DNA of 64,000 nt from Aegilops tauschii subsp. strangulata (taxonomy: Eukaryota; Streptophyta; Magnoliopsida; Poales; Poaceae). Positions 12,001 to 24,119 of this stretch are shown here, in pieces (within the stretch, counting starts at the first letter, position 1; every line of letters begins with the position of its first letter). The notes under the pieces are model-generated. The model had not been told where the DNA came from, made no database searches, and saw only the letters and a list, made by a program, of their open reading frames with translations. The stretch is from NCBI RefSeq assembly GCF_002575655.3, contig NC_053037.3:143541207-143605206 (forward strand), written 5' to 3'. The position numbers and the translations under genes are program-made.

Positions 12001-13845
12001 ATTCATGAAAACATAAAAAGTAGTAAGATTATCTATGGAATGCATTGCGGATTCAACTCGAAGAGTGTCTCCCTATAAACCCCTGCATATGCAAAGTTCA
12101 CCCCAACCGTGCTGACTAGACCACACACAGAAATACAAACACCTTATGTCTCTATAACAGGCAAACACACATTTGAAAACTGAAGTAGGAACATTAGAAT
12201 CATACGAAATTCCTATTTGAACAAATAAACTAAGGAATTATGAGTGGCATAATGTTTAGCTTCAAGGGTGGAGTGTTAGTAGTGCGACACAAAGCAAGTA
12301 GGTAGATTGTATTCCATGTAAAAGATCGAAGCCTATGTAAAAGCTGGAAATGACACTTTCTTTCTATACAATGTAGTGTTCGTTGCCCACACATGATGGA
12401 AGAGATCACATAGAGAATTACTATTCACTCATGTCTACGGTTGCAGTATTTAGAAACAGGGTGGTCCACCCTAAAAGAATATTGACAACAAATATGACAA
12501 GGCAAGCATAGATGTAGTGAATCAATCATTTACTTGTGAGCTTACTAGGACAAGTATGGAGAATTGTAACTGCAGTAAGAGACCGTCCAAAATCTGAATC
12601 AATAAGTTTGTCTAGCCCTTATTGTTTGCAACTAATCGATGTGAAGAATTGGATATTATATCGAATGAGTAAGAAAGACAAGTAAAATTGTCAACAAACC
12701 TGGCTTGCAGTAGTAATCTGGGTCAATGTCACTACGACCAACAATCCAAAATGACTAGTGTCTGTTCCTATGGCCGGAATTTTGAAAACCCTGTGAACTT
12801 TACAAGTACTAAAGATTACCGAAATACATCTGAACCATTTAGTGTAGGTAGCACTGAGCACACAACAAACCCTAATGATAGTCCTGCCTAATGAGTAATG
12901 AATCAGTTAGAAAATGAGTGATGAGGAGTGGCTGCTGAGTGTTGAGGACTTATATCAGGATAAATCGGGTTGGCTTAGTGGGTGTTGCACGCATGAGCCC
13001 TGAACGGACTGGGAAGGTAGGCACGACGGCGCGCCAGGGCAAGGGTGACGCTGTTGGGCGAGCGGCTCCTGACCTCCTGTTAGTCCGGCGTCTCCTCCTA
13101 GAGTCATGCCGTCCGGGGACGGCAAGTCGCCAGCGAGGCAGGCGGCTGGGCGCAAGTAGAGATCGGAAGCGCGCAGCAGAACAGAGGGGAATCGGGGCCT
13201 AGGACGACCCAAAATCCCAGGGTGGGCCGGCCCACCGTGGGCACCCTGTAGAGATACACACCCGAGCGGCGAACATGCATTTTCGAAACTAATTTAGGAA
13301 CATTTAGCTGACCAATTAAACGAATCTGTTTTAATAATATCGGATTCGTATTTGAACAACTAAGCTTGTTTAGCTTGATGGGTCGAGCAGTGCTATTATG
13401 ACACGAAGCACGTATTCTGATCGTATAGTGATCATAAAAGGGGGAAACCAGAGAAATGGTATTTAGCATCCATTGTTTGCTTCGAACTAAGAACTAAATT
13501 CTAAGAGCTGAAAAGAAAGTAGAGTAACCAAGTTAAGACCTATTTTCTGGTTGAGATCAAAAGGTTGAGGAGATATGAAGTACCACCTCTCTTGCGGCGC
13601 CGTGTAGGCATCGGGGGTGCGATGGCTGTCAGTGGTGTTGATGCAGATCTGCGATGGTAGACTGGTGCATCGGGGGATAAGTCCCATTGCGGTGGAAGAG
13701 AAGGTCGTGTGAGCGGCCCCGGCAAAGAGGACGACGTCGCCGATGAAGCGAGAGGACGTGTTGCAAGGCTCTTGGTCCGTCGCCGTGGATGAGAAACTTC
13801 CATATCTAGCAGTGGACGACGCGGTCTTGGTAGGCGCTCCTGCAT
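9050..13845 (-). pseudogene. Transposase_24-like (Ptta/En-Spm) gene of the CACTA element, multi-exon
   Basis: Runs from an ATG at 13845 towards the CACTA end. Exon 1 (13845-13587) is Pro/Ser/Arg-rich and ends at a GT donor. Exon 11995-11739 has the motif YELARMKRIKQN...LGI followed by an acidic Ser/Glu stretch. A Pro/Thr-rich spacer follows to about 11190. The exon ending at 11064 reads VRNFVHIFPSWKDYTADIEQF. Near 10985-10800 is DWNNLVTHW, near 10700-10628 KNIHSQGTTESRNY, near 10045-9955 another exon, and at 9410-9050 a helical C-terminus with ERHSATQLRLEVLSLRK. The W..L..HW and H..G..S signatures are those of the plant Transposase_24 family, an accessory DNA-binding transposase. Several frames break, so it is probably dead. 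Exon limits are my estimates. Confidence 0.55.
10321..10401. mobile_element. Short Stowaway-like MITE, slightly decayed
   Basis: Ends are CCCTCTTCCCATAATACAAG and, inverted, CTTATATTATGGGATGGAGG, flanked on the right by TA. The two arms around a short centre would fold into one hairpin. It lies in an intron of the Transposase_24-like gene. Confidence 0.65.
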
Positions 13846-15290
13846 GGTGGAGGACGGTGGCGATGGATGTGGTGGAGGACGGTGGCGATGGATGTGGTGG
13901 AGGACGGCGGTGATGGATGGGGTGGCGGACGGAGGCTGGTGTGGGGATGGTGTTCTAGCGCAGACGGTGTATGAATGGGAAAATGGAGGGAGAGGTACGG
14001 GGAACCATGTTTTTGGGACGCGCCTGTCTGAAATATGGGAAAGTTACGAACTTAGCCCCCGTTTAAAATTTGGACGTCTCGTCGATTGGGGATACGACGG
14101 TAATCTCGCATCTCGCCAATGTTTGCCCAGAGCCATTTCGGGCGAGGAGAGGGTGGCGCCCACGATGTATGAACGGGGCTGACAGGTAGGGCGGTTGTGT
14201 CACGTCTGAGTGAAGTTACAAACCTGCCCCATTGAAAATATTTGCCTACATCGATTTCGGCCTAGTCGTGTTTGTTTTGCCGCCCACCGTGTATGAATGG
14301 GGAAATGGAGGGAGAAACAGAGGTCTTTCGGACGGGCTTGAATCAAATGTGTTTTGCCGCCCATGTTTGGCGCCCACCGTGTCGGAATGGGCTTAGAGGC
14401 GGTCGTGTCACGTCTAATTGAAGTTACTATCCTACCCCTATTTAGAGCAATGGAAATCGGGCCGATGGATTGTCCGTGTAATGGGTAGACAGTAATTCCC
14501 ATCTACCAAACACTTGGCTTCGGGAAGCCGACGTTGGAGTGGACATTTTGCCGCTTCTTTCGAATTTTGGGATAATAAGCATCCACGTTTACCCTGGCAA
14601 CTAAATTCGAATCCATTTTGTATTCCTATATGAAGCTTTATAAATCATTCTATGTGTTTTTATATATCTTCAAAAGGACAACAAAGATGTATTCCACTGT
14701 CATATATGAATATGGTTTACAAATGCCGATACTCAAATTCAGAAGCTAGAATCCAGTTTAAGGTGAATTCGAATATTTGGAACACTTCATGTCCAACTCA
14801 AATGTCACACGCAGCACAATGTGTACTCCCATTTAGATATGTACACAAGCGATGTATCAAGATTCAAATACCAAGTCAATCAACCAAGAATGTACAGAAC
14901 TAACAGACATATAAACACTTATAGAGTATATGGATCAATAATATCAACTAACATACATAAGCCAGGCCATTGTACTTTTCTTTGCTACAACAACATCCTT
15001 TTTTTAGCCAAGCTACTACAGCATCTTGGCCCTTTCCGATGCGTGCCACTTATGGTCCATCTATACTACTATTATTGCTGAATGCACATTCAGCCCGATT
15101 GGCATATTTGTAGGTCTGGCACACCAATCAAAATGAAATGTCTCCGAGTCTTATCAATTAATACAGACTTGTGCTCAAATAAAATTACAAACCAAAAAAC
15201 AAAAAACAATTATTACATGATCTCTAAAACAAATGGTTTGATTGATTACATGAACAAACAACACAAAGGTTATTCAATGATGGAATGATC
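13846..15290. other. Upstream region of the CACTA gene with diverged repeats; no gene supported
   Basis: The first part has short GGTGGAGGACGG repeats (13846-13935). A motif around GTGTATGAATGGGRAAATGGAG occurs at 13965 and 14287, and a ~70 bp block with GTGTCACGTCTRA-TGAAGTTAC at 14158 and 14371. This looks like a repeated promoter or subterminal region of the transposon gene. From 14600 to 15290 the sequence is AT-rich, and I see no supported coding frame. Confidence 0.4.
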
Positions 15291-16400
15291 ATTTCACCTA
15301 TGATTTACCAAGTGGGAATTTAATTTCCTCTTTTCCTTCAGGACCTTAACAATGTGGTCAGTCTCATCTTGCTTCGTTTTTAAATCCACCAAATATTTAA
15401 TGGTTGTCTTGAGTACTGCTACTGATTGTGTTGTTTGCTTCCTCAACATGTCAACTTCATATCTAAGTGCAGAAGCAGAATCTCTTTCTACCACTAGTTT
15501 AGCCTCTAGAGCATCAGCAGTTGGAAATTCATAATGCACGATTGGGCCAGTGCCACTGCTGTGGGATGATACAACGTCCATGGGGACCTCGCTCTTTGAT
15601 CTTGGGCTAACCTGTTTTGCCATTAAAGTTCCGATTGGATTCATAGTTGAAGTTAGCAAAACATCTCAACTAGGAGTTATAACAGCAAAACAGTTAAACA
15701 AACAATGAATTAAAGAGTTTCAATTCAATGCTGAAAAGTAGTTATTAACATCATTGTAACCCGTTGTTGCAGCAGCAAAGCAGTTAAAAAACAAGTAGTT
15801 ATTTAAGTTCAGGCAAACAGGTAATTCTTAACAGTAAGTATCAAACACATAGATAGGCGCAGTCTAGAACAGGATTAACATGCTGTGGCATTATGTAATC
15901 AGTAGCAAACTAAATTAAGCCAAGCAACGTAATTGAACAATTTTGCAATAAGTGGCTAACTAAAATTCCGAGAAGCAGGTAACTGAACTTATGCTAGTTC
16001 TTTGTACAGGCACACTGCAACTTCTTTTTCGCTTACAAGGTTGTACGAAGGAGTCCATGGCATCAATTGCTTGGATACGCAGTCCCAATACTTCTTTCTT
16101 CCCACACTGCATTGGTAAGTCGAATGGTTAATCTGGTAAGATGGTGCGTCCTTGATATGTTATATGAGGACGTGTAGTCAGACTACTTGTAGCCACACAC
16201 ATCACACTGAATTTTACTTTATATTTCATGCGATTACTTTTGGCATATCGAGATCTAAGCAATCTACAATAGGATGAAAAGACTGGCATCCTTCACATTA
16301 TTGGCGAACTCAGTTCATAGAAACAAGCAATTCAACCATTCTGTGGGTAAATCAAAAGCGCCACTAGAATATTTTTCACTACCCCTATCATACACGTAAA

Positions 16401-17733
16401 AAGGGGCGACGCCACCATAGGGGCTGGTATGGGCGGCCGCCTCGGGTGTCTCGAAAGTGTGCACCTAGTTTGAGTCGTCCAGGTTGGCCCAGGCTAGTTT
16501 TGTTCGTCCCAACGCACGAGCAGGCAATGTAAAAAATGAAGAAAAATGTTTGAATTTGGATAGGCCAATAACATAAGTGCAAGGCAGGCCCTGTAGCAGG
16601 CTCGCGGCCCAAACGAGCGCCTCCCATATCGATCGACAGCAGGAAATATCTCAATTCATCCGCTCCAGCCTCCAGTCTGGTTTGCTCCTAACCTAGCCGC
16701 CGCTGGACAGACCGACACATCACTTCCTCGCGCCCTCGTTGGAGGGCGGTCGCCGGGCTTCAAGCGAACGGAAGGATAAGAAGATGAAGATCCAACCCTG
16801 GGTGTAGCCTGCGTGGGAGGCAGCAGCGGCAGCACGGGCATGGCATCGATCTTGCACAAACGGACAGTCGCATCTTGCAAGAGTAGCATGCGCAACGAGC
16901 AGGTACATCACATCCCTGATTATATCTAATTCAACTCTTTAATTTCTGGCCAATAGTTAAACCTGACAGTGTTGTAAAACTGCTTGTATGTAGGGAATCT
17001 ATGAGAAAATGAAACCAATTTCTACTTATTTTATAACTCCCCCAATCAATACTGAACTGACTGAATCTGATGAATCTAATCAAGTTTCCGGTGCAAACAT
17101 CCAAGCTCATGTTGTTCTTGAGCCTGAAGTGTCTAATGAACAGACTGCTAATGAAGGATTTGATGCAAACATTTTACACGCTCCTGGTGATGAACATATA
17201 GTGTCTAATGGGGCATCTAATGCAAGCATTTTGCAAGCTACCATTGAAGGATTTAGTGTCTAATGATGATCTGCTATGTTGAGAGAGACATAGAGATTTG
17301 CAGGCATTGATGACAAGCAAATTATAGTGCATTTTCATGGCTTGAGGAAACGTTGAGGCCATCTACCAGAAAGTCCCCGTATCATGACAACGTAGCATAA
17401 ATACTTTTCTAATCTATTGTTTGAAACTATTGGCATAATTGTGCAGGATAGATATATTGATATGCAGTTTGCGCACTGGTTATAGGTGCAATTACACTTC
17501 GATATTTTCAGCCAGAGAACGAATAATTCAAGCAGGTACAGACCATGTTTGTAGTCCTTGTACACCATGCCTCATTTGTGTTTTTGGTGCTTGCATCATT
17601 TAGTGTTTATAATCTGAACTACTTTGGATCATTAGCTGGTTTTCAAAGTGCATGTAGCTTCACATTTCTCAAGTTATGTTGATTTCCGGAGTGCAAGTGC
17701 CTTCGTATTTTTTAAGTTAAATGTTCGCCCCTG
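16401..17733 (+). mobile_element. Deleted hAT-like DNA transposon
   Basis: The left end AAGGGGCGAC and the right end GTTCGCCCCTG are imperfect inverted repeats of the hAT type (CAGGGGCG). The 1.33 kb interior holds a GC-rich leader, a GT..AG intron (donor near 16902) and the first coding stretch of a zinc-finger MYM/hAT-like protein (17009-17263), but no catalytic region. The flanking 8-mers CACGTAAA and GTAACTTG do not match, so a target duplication is not proven. Confidence 0.45.
17009..17263 (+). pseudogene. N-terminal remnant of a hAT / ZMYM1-like transposase
   Basis: An 84-codon frame starting MKPISTYFITPP, followed by Asn/Ser/Glu-rich low-complexity sequence with an internal near-repeat (NEGFDANIL and NGASNASIL). 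Plant hAT-type zinc-finger MYM proteins commonly start with a Lys-rich Ser-x-Phe-Phe segment followed by a polar linker, and this fits loosely. No TTF zinc finger or dimerisation domain follows before the stop. It is consistent with a deletion derivative inside the surrounding hAT-like ends. The call rests on this short stretch and the inverted repeats. Confidence 0.35.
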
Positions 17734-18719
17734 GTAACTTGAATTCGTGGATCCACCACTGCACACAAATCATACACGAATGCCAGTACGAATTAAATGA
17801 AATGCAGGGACTTACGCTAGCTCGTTGTACAGGCTCACTGCAGCTCTGCTTGCGCTTGGGATGTTCCATGTACAAGTACATGTTACCACTTGCTTGGATG
17901 TGCAGGCCTTGTGCTCCTTGCATCCCCCTCTGCATTTTTGACACGGCGAATGGCTGATCAAATAAGGGAAGTCGACCTTGCTGTTGTACCGGAGGACATA
18001 TACTTACAAGGTTATACGGGTGTGCAGGATGTGTACCAGAGTACCAGATCCCATAGCGTCGTCATGCTTCGCTCAAAAATGGATTTGCTTTATCTCCAGA
18101 AGAAATAAGAGTTAAAGTCAGAGTTGGATAGGTGTGTAAGCTAAGAGAGCAATGAAAGGATATCCAAACATCGTTGGAACAGTGCACAAGGGAGTGATGT
18201 GTGGATACCAAGTTCGGGCCGGCGTTTGGGCATGCTCGCCTAGCTAGAGTGCGGGTCACTTCAGAGCCGTTGAGGGTGATGCGCTAGCGTTGGTTGGCCG
18301 CGCACGGATGCAGATCTTGAGTAGCAGCGGATCGCTACGATGCGATGGGCGAGACCGTTGGTGAAGCCCCAGCGGCCTCGGGGGGCGGAGGCGCGACGAT
18401 GTGCTCGGTGAAGTAGCCCCGGTGAGCTGGGAGACGGCGTCGGTGAAGTGCACCTGATGCGGTGGAAGTCAGTGTCTGTGAGGCACGTCGGTTGCGGCGG
18501 CCGACGTTGTCGGTGGACCACCCGGTGCGGTGGACGAGGGCGTAGATGAGGTAGCTCCGGTGCGGTGGTGAAGCGTGACCGTCGTCTTCGTTGTCGTCGT
18601 CCAGCACAGAGGTGGGGAAAGAGACAAGACGAGGGGCGATTCGAACTTTGCTTGGGTTGGCGGCGAATTAGGAATTTGAGCAATCTGGGCACGGAAGGGG
18701 ACGGTGGAGAAGGGAGATT

Positions 18720-21170
18720 TTGCAGGGCTGGAATTGGGGCCGCCAGATATTTCAATCCGAAACGTGGAAGCGTGAACTTATTTTGTCGTCGTCCTTTTTG
18801 GGGGTGAGGGGGAGGGAGGGAGGGAGGGGGGTGGGTGGCTGGGTGCTAAGCGTCCGTCCGACACACGCGACCACCACGACACAACCCTGGTCTGCCTGGT
18901 GCACCTACATTTGAGAATGCAAACGAATCTTCTTTCATTTGCAAATGAATCTGTATGTATTACCATGCCCGTGTTTTCCTTGCAATAATTAGTCATTCGA
19001 AACGAGATACTATAAATTAATTACAAGGAGTTATTTGAAAAAAAAATCAAAACGGTATCCACGCTAACGTGAATTAGAGTGTGTGTCACATAATTAGTTA
19101 TTTTAATTAGAGTGTGTGTCGCATAGCGATCTCCAATTCTAATGTTGGTTTCGCATTCACTGTATCCATGCTACTTTTTTAATACAAATTCATATGTATA
19201 TGATGAACACCATGGTAGTGAGAAATTTTTTGGATGGATTCAAACATATGACCTACAAAATAGCACAACAAATCGAGTTAATGTCAACTTTTCGAAACCT
19301 AGTATGGCACGAATTCAAAATAATTACCCGTATGCATGGTCCTCAGTTCAAATCTTACAATTTACACCGAATTGAAACATCGATATTAAGTCTCGTACTA
19401 TCTACATTCAAATGTTGTTTTTAGCCCCCCCAGCACACACACTACATACTTCGTGTATCGGTCAATCTTCCTCTCCTAACCACCTTATGAAGCTATCGGT
19501 TTCCAACACACATCCATTCCTTCTCTCCATGTTTTGATCTCTAACTCTCTCAACTACACAACCCCCTTTTTCCACTCTGTTACGAAATGTATTTACCTCA
19601 CACACCCGCCATTGCACCCCATGCCGAGCTCTCTCTCTCCCTCTCCCTCTCACCCTCTCGCCCTAAATACATGCATTGCCTATCTAGCCCCCCAACCTCT
19701 CATGCGCATGCACTCACGATGTCTATCTAGGTCACTCCCTCGAGACTGTCTCACTCTTTCTTCCGCACGGCGGGCCACACTCGCTCAATCTCGCTCTCTT
19801 TATCCGAGTCTCGTTTAACCTTGTTTTCTTTCACACACAAATGATATATTTCCCTGTTCGGGCCTCGATCGACACACTCTATACTCTCTCATGCAGATTG
19901 TCTATCTAGGTCAATCCATCGAAGCCGCCCCCACTCTTTCGACCTCATGGTGGGCCACGCTCGCTCTTTCTCTCTCCCTCTCTCTCTCTCTTTGTATGTC
20001 TCGATTGACCTCGCTCTTTCTCGGACAAAAACGATATATCACCATGTTTGAGCCCAATTCGACTTATTCACATTGTATACTCTCTCACGCACATTGTCTA
20101 TCTAGGTCACTCTCTCCAACTCGTCTCACTCTTCCGATCGCACGACGACCCTATGTGATCGATTGACCTTGCTTCCTCCCACGCACAAAATATATCTACA
20201 CGTCTGTGACTGGATCATCTCTCAAGCTCTATCTTACAGCCCTCACCCTTGCCAAAAGGTCAATCGGACAATATCTCTCCAGAGCATATATATTTGTTCA
20301 ATGAATGTCAAACCACACTCACTTTGTCTCTCTATCTATATGTCTCTCGATTGACCTCGCTTTCTCACGCCGTATCTTCCACACATTGAAGCTACCTCTC
20401 CATCCCTCGCAAAGCCAGAGCTATTTACATTGTGAGGGGCACTCCAACCTTGGATTAATTTGTGTAGGCATTTATTCTGGTCAGTTTAGATTATATTTTC
20501 GTAGCATTCGGCCCACAACTACTCGAAACACCGTTGCAACCCCCGCAACTCCCCTAGTTGATTTCCCTCTGGCTCGGTCATCGCTCTCTCGCACGTCCTT
20601 TCTCACCTTCAACGTCGCACCATGGTATTATTGCAAAAAACTCTGTTGTTCTCTTTAATTATTATAAATAAGCTACAAAACTACACACCGATAGTCCACT
20701 TGGAATGGAACAAATTTGGACCCACAAATTAAAGTGCTACAAACTACACACCGAGCGGCCCACATGTCATGAAACAAATTTGGACCCATATACAAATTAA
20801 AAAATAAAGAACGAGGATCGAACATGCGACCAGGGCCTTCAAGCCGCACGTCAATAGGCAACATACATAGAACATCAATGTTTGTTGTACCTCCCTTTGT
20901 TCACATAATGTTTTTATATTACCACAGCCTATTTAATTGATAACATGTAATATTTTAGTACTATTCGCCTTCACTTACTGGTGGTTCCATGTGTGCTCTC
21001 TCTCTCCTCCCCTTCTCCGTTTAGACGCACGGGCAAACACGAAGAACTCGCGAGCGATGTTGCCATTGACCATATCTGGACGCGCTCACAAGTTACGGCA
21101 CCAGTTTCACGTGCTAGCAGCACTAGTCAGTGTGTTCGTGCAATGCACGTTAATTTGGAAGTATATTAAG
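18720..21170. repeat. Diverged ~2.4 kb segment, copy A
   Basis: Collinear similarity with 23110-25450 at several anchors. Examples are GGCCGCCAGATATTTC (18736 and 23138), ATGCCCGT-TTTTCCTTGCAA (18965 and 23360), ATGCATGGTCCTCA-TTCAA (19333 and 23863) and CAAATTTGGACC (20707 and 25166). Between anchors the copies differ by insertions and local arrays. No gene is supported here; the open frames are short and low-complexity. Confidence 0.6.
19690..20380. repeat. Local tandem array, ~195 bp unit, with CT-rich tracts
   Basis: The phrase TGTCTATCTAGGTCA recurs at about 19718, 19902 and 20095. It is followed each time by a Ser/Leu-codon-like CTC-rich stretch and by GA(C/T)CTTG or GACCTCGCT. At least three diverged units are present and a partial fourth is near 20330. 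CT microsatellites lie at about 19627-19660 and 19968-19998. Confidence 0.6.
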
Positions 21171-21494
21171 TGCATGCGGATATTCAGTAGGATATTGCTT
21201 GCGTGTTATTATGTGATTAGCACTATTTTTGGCATGAAATTAACTGCACGCTAAACGTGTTGAGCGCTCGACATTGAAGCAGGCTAGGTCGTTGGATGAC
21301 AAGGAATACATGTGGCTTGATGACATTTTATATTTAATTTTATACGGCTCTAGCAGAACATTCAATCCATCAAACCATAGATTTCGTTCAGTCTGACTTC
21401 GAATTTAAATTATACGACGATCGATCTAAAATAAACGGAAATGATAAACGTTCGGATTTTAAGCATGGCAATCCGAATGTTTTTCATGGCAAAT

Positions 21495-22195
21495 TTAGAT
21501 TATGCGGCGGCGGCAGGGGCGTCTTGCGGTGGGAAGAGGCTCCTTTGCCGTGCTCTGTGTGTCGTCGGGCCACTGACCGACGGCGACGGCGGCACCTTGC
21601 GCCGTTGTTGGCGTACTCCTAGACGTTGGTCTAGCTTCAAGGAAGGCCAAAATGTTCTGGACTTCGGAGCGAGTCAACTGGCGGGAGGAGGCGACTGGCG
21701 TTGGTGCAAGGAAGCGGTCGACGGCGGCCATCCATGCCGCTGAGGGGTGCACTGGCACCCGCGCGGGGACAGGCGCTGTCAACGGTGCGGTGGAGACATT
21801 CGTGTGCACGGGCACCGGCACGAGCGAGCACGTCAGTGCACATGCAGGCGCATGCGCTGGCAGGTGCACGAGCACCGGCACGGGCGTGCGTGTCAGTGCA
21901 CGCGCAGGTGCATGCACTGGCAGGTGCACGGCGTGTGAAAGTCGGTGGGGAGCTCGTGGAACCCCGTGGCATCAAGCTCGGCGACAATGTGCGGCTCCCA
22001 GCCCATCAATGCCACGGGGATGGGCGCTGGCGCAGTAGGGGCGACGGGAGCCGGAATGGGAGCGGGAACACGCGCGGCGTCTTCCCGCAAGGCCAGTTCA
22101 AGCTCGTCCCAAAGTGCCTTATGTTCTTGAGACTCCAGCTGGGTGTCTTCCTCAGGAAACTGGAAGACTAAGGGCAGACCATCGTGATGCGGCAT
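21495..22195 (-). pseudogene. GC-rich intronless ORF, function unknown, frameshifted
   Basis: An ATG at 22195 opens a 100-codon frame: an acidic start (FQFPEEDTQLESQEHKALWDEL), then Ala/Pro repeats, then GWEPHIVAELDATGFHEL. At about 21930-21900 the frame is lost inside a GC-rich tandem repeat of ~66 bp. A second frame (21929-21495) continues with MAAVDRFLAPTPVASSRQL and LTRSEVQNILAFLEARP before an Arg-rich end. Together they would give ~230 residues. Composition differs sharply from the surrounding AT-rich repeats, so this is either a decayed gene or a transposon-borne ORF. I recognise no domain. Confidence 0.35.
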
Positions 22196-22199
22196 GGCG

Positions 22200-23105
22200 T
22201 ACGTTTAGGTCAGGCTCGTTGGAGTAAGACGACAGGAGAATCGTAGAGGAAGAGAGAAGATTGTAGCGATACCGGCTAGTGCGGTGTTGATTTTAAACTG
22301 CGGTGCCGGCGACATTAAAAGTGGGAGCAGTTGGGACGAAGGTGGGCGGCGGAGCCTGGTCAAAGGGCTCGCCTCCCGGTGAGCCTGCACAGCGGTCTGC
22401 TCGCACGCCTCCCTGTCAGCCGGTGCAGCGGTCTACTCGCACGCCTCCCGTCGACTCACACGCTTGCTCAGACGGCACCTGCTGATGAAAAGCGGGACTC
22501 GTGGCGGCACGTAAACGGCCACGATTTCAATAGTGAAAGCGTTCGCCTTAACATGACAGGTCTTTGTTCCAAAATACCTTGGCTCTTCATTTGTGCAACT
22601 TGTCATAAGCAGCTTGTCTCAAATTGAAGAAAAAAATTACAAAGTAATATTTGTGCCATATCACGTGACCATGCTCAGTTTCAAGAATTTATCGTCACTT
22701 TTGGATTTTCTGAAATTTAAGATCCACGATTCAAAACAATATCATAACCTGCATCATGCAATAAATTTTCAAGCCATACATCTGTCCTGTCTTATTTCTT
22801 AAGAAAGGATTTGGTCAAACATTTTGCTTAGTTAGACTTCAGAAAAGTTATATATGCAGAGCAAAAGGATAATCCCTTCGTACCAGTGCATTGCCTGATA
22901 TATTAACTCAAGTACTAGGCACGAACAAACGGGCTCAATCTGTGCTCATCCTGGGTGTAGTAGTAGTACTAGGCAATGCAGTTGACGGGTGACCTTGGCG
23001 AGCGGCAACCGAGGGAATTGAACCGTGCTCGCCACGGTAGGTAACGTTGTCTAGTTACTAAAGCATCCCTCCGTTGTTCATCGGTAGTCATTATGGACCG
23101 GGGAC
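22200..23105. other. Intergenic sequence, no gene seen
   Basis: Contains a short GC-rich tandem duplication of about 37-40 bp (GCACAGCGGTCTGCTCGCAC and GTGCAGCGGTCTACTCGCAC, 22375-22450). AT-rich DNA without coding signal follows. Confidence 0.4.
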
Positions 23106-23564
23106 ATGAGGGGAATTTCCTCGGGCTGGAATTCTGGCCGCCAGATATTTCGACTCGAAACTCGGAGGCTCGACTGGTTGGGGTTGTCTAATGTGCGTAC
23201 CACGCACGCCACCAGAAGGACACGAGCCCAGTTTTTATTTATTTTTATTTTTTTAGGATCAACACGAGCCAAGGTCTGGCTGGTACGCCATTGGGTCCTA
23301 CCATTCGATAATACCAAAGGAACCTTTTATATTGCCGAACAAATCTATGTGTATTACAATGCCCGTATTTTCCTTGCAAATACTAATCTCAACGTGGTAA
23401 TTGATTTATGACGAGTTGTTGAATTAGAGTGAGTTTGTGATATAGTGATCTCAACGTGGATTTCACATTTCATGGTATCCCTGGTAAGTTTTTCAATACA
23501 AATTCAAATTTAAAAGATGAAAAATATGGAGGTGAGAAAACTTTGTATGTATCAAGCATATGAC

Positions 23565-23616
23565 CACACACACACACACACACACATACACACACACACA
23601 TACACCCACACACGAA
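23565..23616. repeat. CA-rich microsatellite
   Basis: Interrupted (CA)n with occasional TA and CC units. Confidence 0.9.
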
Positions 23617-23689
23617 CACAACAACAATCCAATAAGTATAGTGCATCTATTTTTCCAAACCATGCATGTATGACACGAATTCAAAAATA

Positions 23690-23849
23690 CTCCTTCTGTT
23701 CCTAAATATTAGTCTTTTAGAGATTTCAACAAGCGACTACATATGGAGCAAAATGAGTGAATCTACACTCTAAACTATGTCTATATACATCCGTATGTGC
23801 CAGTCCACTTGAAATCTCTAGAAAGACTAATATTTAGGAACGAAGGGAG
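23690..23849. mobile_element. Stowaway MITE (Tc1/mariner type)
   Basis: 160 bp with inverted ends CTCCTTCTGTTCCTAAATAT and ATATTTAGGAACGAAGGGAG, flanked by TA on both sides (23688-23689 and 23850-23851). The arms pair along most of their length. Similar to the Triticeae Athos/Thalos group, from memory. Confidence 0.88.
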
Positions 23850-24119
23850 TAAAATGTAAGACATGCATGGTCCTCAATTCAATATTTAAAACGAACATGA
23901 AATTGAAACATGAATATTAAGTCTAGTACTACAGTACATGCAAATGTTGTGTTTAATTAGGCGGAGCTATGATTGTCGGGGGTCACCCCCTCGACCTTAG
24001 ATAAAATTGTGAAGCTCTGTTTAGGGTTGTTTAGATTATATTTGTCCCCACCCTCCCAAGCACCGATTGTTTGTGCACCCCCACCCCTCCTCCCCGGGAG
24101 AATATCATGTGCCCCCATA

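Larger units (their letters stand above)
15294..18755 (-). pseudogene. Second decayed multi-exon transposon-like gene
   Basis: The last exon (about 15620-15294) encodes a Lys/Glu-rich coiled coil containing VERDSASALRYEVDMLRK. This matches the spacing of the C-terminal helix of the Transposase_24-like gene (ERHSATQLRLEVLSLRK), so the two are probably related. Further exons at about 16110-15985 and 17960-17810 are paralogous: GLRIQA and PVQRTS in one against GLHIQA and PVQRAS in the other. A GC-rich first exon may lie at 18755-18261. A hAT-like element sits between the duplicated exons. No complete reading frame can be assembled, and the gene limits are uncertain. Confidence 0.35.

Noticed and set aside
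18261..18755. 164-codon minus-strand Pro/Arg-rich ORF as an independent gene
   Set aside because: Composition alone supports it. It is kept only as a possible first exon of the decayed 15.3-18.8 kb gene.
19627..20000. Coding potential of Ser/Leu-rich frames
   Set aside because: CT microsatellite and tandem-repeat translation, with no conserved frame between units.
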